64,000 bases of DNA from Caenorhabditis remanei. Lineage: Eukaryota > Nematoda > Chromadorea > Rhabditida > Rhabditidae. Shown in pieces: positions 53,514 through 62,145 of this stretch. Location: NCBI RefSeq assembly GCF_010183535.1, contig NC_071330.1, positions 2,833,717 through 2,897,716 of the forward strand, given 5' to 3'. Both the position numbers and the translations under genes were made by a program. Every line of letters starts with the position of its first letter. The stretch's first letter is position 1. Below the pieces are notes generated by a model, which was not told the origin of the DNA, did not search any database, and worked only from the letters and a program-made list of their open reading frames with translations.

Positions 53514-55154
53514 CTAGTTTCTGTATCCTTGATTTCCACCGACGGCGGCGTTGGCGTTTCTCTGTGGGCATGGACAGTATTGAGCATCTTGTCCTGGCTC
53601 TCCTTCCTCTCCTGGACTTCCAGCGGCTCCATTTGGTCCATCGTCTCCCTTCTCTCCTTGTGGTCCACGCTCTCCTGGTGGTCCGGCGATTCCGGTGGCT
53701 CCACGGTCTCCTTGCTCTCCTTGATCTCCCGACTCTCCTGGTGCTCCTGGAGTTCCCTTGGCTCCTGGAAGTCCGATTTGATGCTCGACATCGGCTCCTG
53801 GCTCTCCGGTTGGTCCCTCCTCTCCGGCGGCTCCTGGTGGTCCGACTGGTCCGAGAGATCCTGGCATTCCTGGGGATCCGTCTCTTCCTGGCATGGCGGC
53901 TTGTCCACGGGCTCCACGCATTCCACGGGCTCCTGGCTTTCCTTGGGATCCTGGTGGTCCTTGTGGTCCGGCTGGGCAAGTGAAGCATCCCTCGTATTGT
54001 TGGGTTTGGGCCTTTGCGTCATCGGCATCCTCTCCGTCGACTCCTGGAATTCCTGGAATTCCGTCTGGTCCGTCGTGTCCTGGAGTTCCCTTTGGTCCGG
54101 CTGGTCCAGCTGGGCAAGAGTTCTCGGTGTTGCAGTTGCACTTGTCTCCTGGTCCGGCTGGAAATGAAATGGTTATTCGTAAATCGACATAGGAGCTCGT
54201 AAATCTACACAAGGGTTCTACCGTGCTCTATTAGACTCAAGATTTCATGAAACTCATTTTGCTGCGCCCCTCTGGACGTTCGATACGGAGCTTAATGGCT
54301 GATTTTTCAGTCGTTTTTCCAGCATTTTTAGTAAAACTTTGTTTTCGCGCCACTTTTTTTGCAAGAGCGCCCAAAAGTACTCAAGAGATGACCGAAAGTT
54401 CTGGAACAGCGTGATTAACCTGCGTATCGAAAGTCTATGCCGACGCAGTAAATTAAATTCAATGAGTCTAGCGGAGCGCGGTTTCTATTTCGCAGAACTC
54501 ACAGCCTAGCAACCTTAGAATTTCGCGTTTTTTTCGAATTCTACTCCGTATCAGAACTGGGAGTCGATGCTCAGCGAATTGGAATGAACTTGAATGGAAG
54601 TGGTAAACTAAGTTTTCAAAATTTCCTATTTTAGAGTTTTCACAACAATTCAAAATTTTGACTAAACGTTAAAAGCGGTTTTGACTAAAATTCTCCCGTA
54701 AAACCACACATCTGCCCGTAAATAACCCCCACTTACCGGATGGAGATCCATCTGGATTGATTGGCGAGGCTCCTGGATGTCCGGTGACAGATGGTGGGAC
54801 TCCAACGACTCCTGGAAGAGTTGGTGGGTTCGACGATCCGGTGTTGCCACCTGGGAATCCAGAGTTTGGTCCTCCCGGGAATCCACCGTGTGGTCCAGAT
54901 GGTCCAGATGGTCCACTTGGTCCGCTACCGTATCCACCGTATCCTCCGTATCCGCCGGCTTGTCTGCGCACACGGCCCAACTTCTGCATGTCCATGTAGA
55001 GTTGGTCGGTCTCGAGACGCCACGCCTCCATTTCAGTGGTCAACTCGTCACGGAGAAGAGAGACTTGTTGGTAGATTTGTGGGACGAAACAGATGCAGAG
55101 AAGCATTGTCGTGGCACCAAGGGTGCACGCCGCGATACCGGCGAACGTCGACAT
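53514..55154 (-). CDS. Nematode cuticle collagen
   Basis: Two exons on the minus strand, 55154-54737 and 54157-53514, joined at a glycine/alanine-rich point to give 353 residues. The N-terminal cuticle-collagen domain has a membrane-anchor segment (about 4-28, ending CICFVPQIY) and a furin-type site RVRR at 61-64. A Gly-Tyr and Gly-Pro-Ser-rich stretch follows. The Gly-X-Y regions are broken by cysteine clusters CNC (146-148), CFTC and the final CPCP, the pattern used to cross-link cuticle collagens. The short tail is [12 protein letters not shown]. It is made in hypodermis, cleaved and assembled into cuticle. Two other frames give long repetitive ORFs on both strands; these are shadows of the Gly-X-Y codons. 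I do not assign a col or dpy number. Confidence 0.96.
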
Positions 55155-55250
55155 CTGAAAATTAATCGATAATTTTAGAAATTACTAACTATAAGAAACA
55201 AATATAAAATAAAAGAACAGAAATACTTCTTCCGTCTCTCTTCCCCGTCC

Positions 55251-55260
55251 CCCTTTTATA
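55251..55260 (-). promoter_or_regulatory. TATA box of the collagen gene
   Basis: CCCTTTTATA on the plus strand reads TATAAAAGGG on the minus strand, 97-106 bases upstream of the collagen start codon. Confidence 0.8.
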
Positions 55261-55342
55261 CACCTCCGATAAGCCCCGCCCCCTTTGGTCACCGGACTCC
55301 TCCTGATTATTATCAGATATGCAAATGTATATCTATTCTTTG

Positions 55343-55355
55343 TTATCGCTTATCT
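55343..55355 (-). promoter_or_regulatory. Paired GATA sites upstream of the collagen gene
   Basis: TTATCGCTTATCT reads AGATAAGCGATAA on the minus strand, two GATA motifs about 90 bases upstream of the TATA box. A further TTATCAGATA lies at about 55311-55320. GATA factors of the ELT group drive many hypodermal collagen genes; binding here is inferred. Confidence 0.55.
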
Positions 55356-55585
55356 CCGATGACCCAGATTTCGAAGGACACGGAGACTCTTTATTCGGGA
55401 AGACCTGTTTTTAATATTATTATTATATTAATAAGAGGAAGATACGAATATGTTGGGGAGAAGAATCAGGAATCTATGGGATTGTGAAGTATTTGGGAAG
55501 AATGGGTGATTTTGTAAGAAAAAAGGTGGGAGTTTTAACTAAAACTCGAGGTTTTAGAAACAGATACATACAGTAATGAAACATA

Positions 55586-56245
55586 CAGTAACAACTTTGG
55601 CCGTTTTTAGTTGAAAATGCCCTTATAGTCATTTTAAGACGACAGCTAAAAAATTGCGGTATTTTGGGACGATTTGAGGGAGAAATTACTTTGTCGATAT
55701 GTAACGTGCTAGGGAGTGCCCGTACAAAAAAGTCGTCAATTACGAAAATAAAGCTCTACTTCAAAGTTGGTTATTTTCCACTGAAAACAGCTAAATGTGA
55801 TAACCTTTTAAGTGGTACTGCACAATAATGGTCATAATTCTAACAACTTTAGCCGTTTTCTGTTGAAAATGACCAACTTTGAGAGGGTGTCATGGTTTCA
55901 CTGATTGTTCCGCCAAGTAACATTTTTTTGGATCGTACAGATCAAAAGTAGCGCGTCATTTTTGTAGTTGACAATTTTTTTGTACGGACACTCCCTAGAG
56001 AGTTATGATAATTTCAAGACAACAACTCAAAAATCGCACTATTTTGGACTGAAATCGGTCGATTTGAGAGAGAAATTACTTTTTCGATACGTAGCCTTTA
56101 GGGAGTGCCCGCACAAAAAAGTTGTCAACTACAAAAAAGGAGCTCTACTTTTGATCTATACGATACCTAAAAAATTTACTTGGTGAAAGACTCCGTGTAA
56201 CCATGACACCCTCTCAAAGTTTTACATTTTCAACTGAAAACGGCC
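55586..56245. repeat. Two adjacent GGCCGTTTT palindromic repeats
   Basis: Each has GGCCGTTTTNAGTTGAAAATG at the left and CATTTTCAACTGAAAACGGCC or a variant at the right. Inside are TTTTGTACGGACACTCCCTA and its inverse TAGGGAGTGCCCGTACAAAA. The second (55853-56245) also has GAGAGGGTGTCATGG and its inverse. A third copy lies in the intron of the next gene at 57420-57809. Confidence 0.8.
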
Positions 56246-56398
56246 AGAAAACAGAAATGGAAGAAATGTGAACTTCATTCAAAAAATTTTGCTTCCTATT
56301 GTTCATCCACGATATAAACACGCGATTTCGCTGAACGGCGACTCGATTGACAGCCTCCCAAAAGTGGTATGCAAACGCGCTTCACTAGGAACAGCTTT

Positions 56399-56581
56399 AG
56401 CATTAGAGCACGCTTGCATTTTTTACTCAATTTAAAACTTTAAACCATATTTCAAATCATTTTTTCTCTTTTTAATGCAAAAGAACTGCAATTTTGCGAT
56501 TTTTGATTGAAAAAGGAAAAAAGTTTAAAATTTGGTATATTATATTAAATTGAGTAAAAATGCAAGCGCGCTCCAATGATA
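56399..56581. repeat. Short foldback repeat
   Basis: GCATTAGAGCACGCTTGCAT and TTTTACTCAATTTA at the left pair with TAAATTGAGTAAAAATGCAA and GCGCGCTCCAATG at the right, around about 110 bases. Confidence 0.7.
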
Positions 56582-56809
56582 AAGCAGTTCCAAAACGTAA
56601 CAGTTCCAAAGCGTTAGTGCACTAAATATGACCCTGTGATCGCATACTGACTGACGACATATGGGAACCACTCTTGCAGCTGAAATTGGTTAAACGCGTT
56701 TTGTTTTAATTTCGAAATTCCTTCTTATGCAGCCGTGTTATTTTCAAAGTACAAATTTTACAAATTATTTTTCACAAAAATTAATATTACAATACAAAAA
56801 TTACAAAAA

Positions 56810-58000
56810 TTATTTACAAGATGTTCCTTGTTGTTGATTTTGTGAACCTTCTTGATTCCGGAATTCTTGCTGATTCTGTGGTCCTTGTCGGATACTAGTC
56901 CATGTTTCCACTTCAATCGCTTCTCCAGTCGGTTGCAAGCTACTTGGATCAATTCCGCCTCCAACAACCCTCGCTGGTCTTAATATTCTTTTGTAGACCG
57001 TGACGGGTCTCAATTTTGTTTGCATATTACAAGGAGAGTCTCCAGATGTTGGAGACGGTTCTTGTCTCACATTCACTCGTTGTCTCGTGTATTCGGGATG
57101 ATCTGGATGCGACAGTTGTTCAGCTGTTCTCTGAAACAAAACAATTCAGACTTGTCAAAAATGGGTACTCATTTTTTAACAAAACTTGCTGAACATATTC
57201 GAAAATTTAGAGCAAAAGTGCTTAGCTTTTGATTGAACTTAAAATTTTAGTCAAAAACAAACATGTTTCAAAACAGGCCGGACGGGACGGGCCGAGAATA
57301 TTTTTGATTTCGGCCATATAGAGACAAGCTGGGTTTGCTCTGGGGCCACACTAATAACACATATTGTCCAGTCCAGCAGTATGCACAGGATATACACAAA
57401 TAGATTTAATTTACAATTCGGCCGTTTTCAGTTAAAAATGTCCAACTTTAATAGTGTGCCCTGGTAATTCTGATTGTAACACCCAGTAGGATTTTGTTGA
57501 ATCTTGCAGATTAGAAGTAGCGCGTCATTTTTGTAGCTGACGACTTTTTTGTACGGACACTCGCTAGAGAGTAATGATAATTTCAAGACAACAACTCAAA
57601 AACCACTCTATTTTGCACTGAAACTGGCTGATTTGAGGGAGAAGGTACTTTGTCGATATGTAACTTGCTAAGGAGTGCCAGTACAAAAAAGTTATCAACT
57701 ACAAAAATGAACCTCTAATTTTAATCTGTATAATTTATCAAAAACCAACAAGGTGTGACAATCTGAATTACTATGACACACTCTCAAAGGTGGACAATTT
57801 CAACTGAACACCTAACTGACGTAAATTTTGCTGGCAAAATCTACTTTGGACGTAGCATAAGAAAACATACTTACCAAATCGACATGAAGTATTCTCCTCG
57901 ATATAACTCTCGGCTCTCCGGAAAGAATGACATTCGGTAAGTTTGGTGCTTGTTGAGTTGAAATATAAGACACAAGAACGAAAATTAACAACTTTATCAT
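56810..58000 (-). CDS. Small secreted protein, family unknown
   Basis: Two exons on the minus strand, 58000-57875 and 57130-56810, in phase, giving 148 residues. I chose the ATG at 58000 because it opens a compact signal peptide, MIKLLIFVLVSYISTQQ. An in-frame ATG at 58054 would add 18 serine-rich residues and bury the signal. The mature part has no cysteine pattern beyond two residues, is basic and Gln/Asn/Pro-rich, and ends in a QQ/NQ-rich tail (QNQQEFRNQEGSQNQQQG). The 0.74-kb intron contains a GGCCGTTTT palindrome and part of a GGCCCG element. A longer transcript with other exons cannot be excluded. Confidence 0.65.
57420..57809. repeat. GGCCGTTTT palindromic repeat
   Basis: The third copy of the family at 55586-56245. 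The left arm GGCCGTTTTCAGTTAAAAATG pairs with the right arm ending ACAATTTCAACTGAA, with the TTTTTTGTACGGACACTCGC block inside. Confidence 0.75.
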
Positions 58001-58426
58001 TTTCTGTCCAGAGGAAGAAAATGAGAAAGTAACTGAAGATAAGTCAGTAGCCAACTTGTTCTCGTTATCCCAACGGCCTCTATCTTTTTCTCACTGATAA
58101 CAATCGGATGGAACTTGTTCTATCACATTTATGGAGAAAAGATGTCATCAATCATGCGACAATATGGTATTTACAAAAAAACAGAGAAAGAGCAAAAATG
58201 AAGCTTTTTTAGAAGGAATGCCAATTATATTATTGTTTTCAACTAGTTTTTTTTCAATTTGCGTTTCAGAGCCATGAATGATTGAAGAAAGAAAGACTGA
58301 AGAAAAAAAAGCATATCAAAACAAGGATCTCATAAATTTCTATGATAATTTGTTGTTTGTTTGTTATTCCATTGAATATAAAGTCCTACACATAAATATA
58401 GGTTCACCCCCCAAAATTTAAAAAAT

Positions 58427-58848
58427 CTACCGTAAAAACTGTAATAGAAGCACCCCTTTATTTGAGGCGCCCCTCTAATAGAGGCACACCTTAAAAAGCG
58501 GTTTGAACAATAGTGGCGCACCCTCTAATAGAGGCGCCCCCTTAATACGTTTCGAATATTTTTTCTGGTTTTCAGTCATTCTTTTTCAAAGTTCGTGAAA
58601 TAACACAACTAAAACCCAACTTTTTCGTTCAAAGTACTGCAAATTTGGGGATTTTCGTGTAATTTTGTCCGAGAAAGTGTTAGTTTGGTTGAAAATTAAT
58701 CGCTTAAAAGTTGAAAAAATAATCGAACGAACAGGTTGAAAAATAGAGGCGCACCCTCTATTAGAAGCGCCCCTGTAATAGAGGCGCATCTGCGAACGGG
58801 GGTTGAAAAATAGAGGCGCATGCGCTTCTATTACAGTTTTTACGGTAG
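58427..58848. mobile_element. Foldback MITE with GAGGCGCCCC interior
   Basis: The ends CTACCGTAAAAACTGTAAT and ATTACAGTTTTTACGGTAG form a perfect terminal repeat of 25 bases once AGAAGC is included. The interior is repeated AATAGAGGCGCACCCTCTA units in both orientations. No target duplication is obvious. No coding capacity. Confidence 0.85.
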
Positions 58849-59063
58849 TTTTACGTCATTTTCATAGAAGGACCATTTTCTTTGAAATTTCACGTTAGAT
58901 GTTCCATTGAAAAGAGTGCTAAAACTTTAATTTTCGGTGATTTACTTTCAGGTGCCAAGCAGAATCTTTTTCTACTTTTTAGACTTTTCTAGCTGAAGAT
59001 TTTAACCTTTTTCTTCAATCATGTCACAATTCAGAATGAGTAATTGCGCAGTCACAATTTAGA

Positions 59064-59866
59064 ATGACCTGAAAATGTTATCCGAATGGTGCCAGTCCTG
59101 GCAGATGAACGTAGCACCAAAGAAATGTGAACTGATCACATTCGTCAAGTCTAGAAGAAAAAGTGTGAAATCGAACCCTATGCTCAACATATCCCTTGGT
59201 GGTTTACGCTTACCAAAATGTGAAACTATTCGTGATCTTGGAGTTATTTTCTCCTCTGATTTATCTTTCGATTCTCATATTAATTCTGTTATACGAAGAG
59301 CTCACTGTCGAATCAAAATGCTTTTTAATGTTCTTAGGAATTCTGTATTCGAAGTGATGCTGAAATGCTATAAGGTTTTTATCCGACCTATTATTGAATA
59401 TGGTTCTACGATATATTCCCCCACGCTCAAATGTCTCATCAAAAAATTGGAATCAGTCCAAAAATCGTTTATTTATCGCTGCTCCAAGAAGTTTAACTTT
59501 GAATACATATTCTATTTCAAAACTTTGGAAACCTATGAATTGGAATCTTTGGAATATAGACGACTAATCAACGATCTAGTTTACTTGTATAAAATAGTTG
59601 TTTCTAAGGAATTTTACTGCCCAAATCTGCTTTTCACCTTGTTTCCTAACCTTAAGTCCTTAAGACGACACCCTTTCCATATTAGATCTCTCTTGTCTAA
59701 CAACTCTAAATTCGGTGCTCAATACTTACCCAACCGTTTATTATCCTGTTGGAACTCCGTTCCTGTTAATGTTTTCCCGGTTAAACCATCCTCCCACTGT
59801 TTTAAAAATAATGTCAAAGTTCTCGATTTAACTCTGTTTCTTACGCTTAACATGTCTAACTACTAA
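59064..59866 (+). pseudogene. 5'-truncated LINE, reverse transcriptase C-terminus
   Basis: An open frame of about 263 codons matches the end of a Jockey/CR1-type retrotransposon polyprotein. LSEWCQSWQMNVAPKKCEL is the thumb region after the RT catalytic core. CETIRDLGVIFSSDLSFDSH and RPIIEYGSTIYSP follow, then NRLLSCWNSVPVNV near the end. The YxDD active site and endonuclease are absent, so the copy was truncated at insertion or later. A stop codon lies directly upstream in frame at about 59061. The copy ends in a short tandem tail of AAATAAATT units (59937-59966), typical of this class. Confidence 0.85.
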
Positions 59867-59936
59867 TTTTAGTATCCAATTTCTCTTTTTTTTTCCCTCT
59901 ATTGTGATTGTGTTAGTGGCTTTTAGCCCTTCATCT

Positions 59937-59966
59937 CAAATAAATAAATTCAAATAAATAAATTCC
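59937..59966 (+). repeat. LINE 3' tail
   Basis: Repeated CAAATAAATAAATT units mark the 3' end of the truncated LINE. Confidence 0.75.
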
Positions 59967-59999
59967 AATGAATCATCTCACACATGTCTCGATTTGAAC

Positions 60000-60321
60000 C
60001 TTCGTCTGTCTGCTCCAGATGTCTGTTTATCATGTCCCAGCAGAAAAGGTTTGTCCCTCTCTCGAAAATTCCATTTCATAACAGAAGCTGATACCATTCA
60101 GAAATGACTCATTCGCATAACTCCGCCCCTCGTTTCGTATAAACAAATGTTGGTGTTTTGTTCAGAAAAAAAAAACAGAAAAAAAAACGGTCGAGAAAAT
60201 TCTGTGGATTCATTCCATTGGTTTGTCAGTCCTCATGTTCAGTCGACAGTTTATTTTATTTTTACTACATAGTTCTTATTCTGAAATTTCAGACTCTTTT
60301 CAATCTCTTCTAACTAGAACA
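60000..60321. promoter_or_regulatory. Promoter and 5' UTR of the proline-rich gene
   Basis: Blocks TTCAGAAATGACTCATTCGC, AACAAATGTTGGTGTTTTGT, ATTGGTTTGTCAGTCC and AGTCGACAGTTTATTTTATT occur in inverse orientation at 49.49-49.85 kb. A TTTCAG acceptor at about 60284-60290 matches a similar one before the CaaX gene's start, so a 5' UTR intron or trans-splice site is shared. Confidence 0.75.
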
Positions 60322-61191
60322 ATGAGTGGATGGACTACCAGTTGTCTGAGTGATCGGGAATCAGACTCAACTGACTCCACCTCTTCTTCGAGTCTTGGAA
60401 GGTACAATTACATAACGAGTCAGCTAACATCTTAGAAGTTTACAGAGCCGCAGTCATGATGCCATCCCCCGGAGGATTCCTGGAGTGTCGTGGATACGAG
60501 TTGGTTGACTCCCCAGATGACTCAACTCCTGTGCCACCCATCGTTTGGTTTCCCCCACCAGTCCCCATTCGATCGTCTTCCCTGAAGTATGAGTTGGTCG
60601 AGTCTTCAGATGGCGTGACGCTTCCTCTCAACTGGTTTCACCCACCTGTCCCCATCCGCTCGTCTTCTTTGACTCAGAAGTCAATTCCTTTGAGTATGGA
60701 AACAACGGATGAATCAGGCTATCAGGTTCCGAGGAGGAAATTGCTTCAGAAGGAATTGTGAGTGATTTTCAAAAATCTCATTATTATAACTATCTTCAGT
60801 AAGGTTTTCTGCAGTAATGCTTATCCGATTCGTGTAAAAAAGCAAATCTTGAAGTTTTTTTTTCAGTTTAGGTTTTTGTAGGTACGATCTAAAGAGACAG
60901 ATGCAGTTGTCAACTAGAACAAAAAACCTATTTTTTCACCTTCCCAGTATCGATTAGATTTTCAGGCTCCTTCCCGAAGATACACCCACGCCACCACAAA
61001 AACCACCACGCAAGTTCCCGTCACCCCACTTCCGTGTTGCACCACCCGTCCCTTTTTGTGCACCATTTGGAAAGAAAAAGGTGAGTAACAGATTACAATA
61101 CTTCTGACTCAACAATGACAAAATATAAATTCAGATAAAAGAATACCGTGTCATGGATAAGGATTGGGAAGTGAAGTCGTTGAAGTTTTGA
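60322..61191 (+). CDS. Proline-rich protein with internal tandem repeat
   Basis: Four exons: 60322-60401, 60446-60757, 60966-61080 and 61135-61191, all in phase, giving 187 residues. The N-terminus is Ser/Asp-rich. Exon 2 holds two tandem copies of a block of about 30 residues, each starting YELV(D/E)S and ending PPVPIRSSSL, with WF in between. Exon 3 is proline-rich (PTPPQKPPRKFPSP and VAPPVPFCAPFGKKK), suggesting SH3- or WW-domain ligands. It ends with a charged stretch, YRVMDKDWEVKSLKF. The promoter is shared by inverted duplication with the CaaX gene at 47.4-49.5 kb, but the coding sequences are not clearly alike. Family not recognised. Confidence 0.75.
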
Positions 61192-61269
61192 GTTCAATTC
61201 TCCCTCCGTCATCGCCGTCTCAAAGCCGAACTCTTTCTTCTTTATAGCTTTATTAGTGGTGCCACATAT

Positions 61270-61690
61270 TTCCCCCACCTTAATTATCATGTCAAAATCT
61301 CTTAATCCCTTCGACGTCCTATCTCTTCAATAAGCTGCCATCCTTCCATCCCCGATTTTTTTGCACCAACCATTCCACTATGGAACGCCATTACTTCTAA
61401 TGTCCCTTAATTCATTCCTCCATCCAAATTCGAAACTCTCCTAAACTCCTCTATTACTCGTTTTTAGTATTTTTTGTTAATTACCATGTTTTCCCCCGGT
61501 TTTCTTTCTCTTCCTCTAACTTGCTAAATCCATTATTTTTCTTCTACCGGTTATTTTGCCCAATATTCCAATTCCCTCGCAATTTCCTTCATATTTTTTA
61601 CTAGTCCATCTTGTGAGGGATGTATCTAGTCTCCCCCTTTTTAATGTATTCCTTTTGTAAATTCTTTTCTATCAATAAATATAAATATAA
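61270..61690 (+). pseudogene. LINE 3' fragment
   Basis: A broken frame contains FFAPTIPLWNAITSNV and FETLLNSSIT, which resemble the extreme C-terminus of the LINE at 59 kb (LLSCWNSVPVNV). A pyrimidine-rich 3' UTR and a TCAATAAATATAAATATAATT tail follow. It is about 80 bases downstream of the proline-rich gene's stop and could supply its poly(A) signal. Confidence 0.5.
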
Positions 61691-61845
61691 TTATCTCCAT
61701 AAGAACAAAACGCGTGTCTTATTCACTGGATTTTTAAACAGTTTTTGACTGATTTTTCATTTCGCCGTCCTAAAAATTTGAAAATAAGGTATGAAGTACT
61801 AGAATAGGAGTTCTCGGAGTGGGTACTTGCTTATCCTTTTAAGTT

Positions 61846-62145
61846 TCATGACGTGGCGCTCTTTTTGTTAGATGTCATTTTTATGCCAACGATGAGAGCC
61901 TCATCACGTTGACGGAGTTTCGCGAGTTTCCGGTAGATTTTGAGTGGAGAGTCCGAGATATCGAATTGAGAGTTATAGTTATCCATTTCGAGTTTATCAT
62001 CAGTTTCTGGGAAGAAGATTGGCGCATCGCTTTCTGTACTGAATCCATGATGATCTTTTCCTGTTGGATACCACTGCATCACTCCCATTTGTTTCAATTC
62101 TCCGTCTTTACTCATCGCATTCTTCAGACCGTATTCTTGTCCATA
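61846..62145 (-). pseudogene. Truncated GH13-type (alpha-glucosidase / 4F2hc-like) fragment
   Basis: Read on the minus strand from 62145, the frame opens HYGQEYGLKNAM, like the (Y/F)YGQE block of GH13 enzymes. It continues GVMQWYPTGKDHHGFST and then SPLKIYRKLAKLRQRDEAL, the usual helix before the C-terminal domain, and stops soon after LIVG. The catalytic barrel upstream and the C-terminal beta domain are both missing, and I find no other exons in the window. It is probably a gene remnant. Heavy-chain subunits of amino-acid transporters share this fold, so an enzyme cannot be assumed. Confidence 0.6.

Noticed and set aside
53475..54167. Long plus-strand ORF (230 codons) and other minus-strand frames over the collagen exon
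   Set aside because: They are shadows of the repetitive Gly-X-Y codons; the minus-strand frame with cysteine clusters, a splice to exon 1 and a poly(A) signal explains the region.
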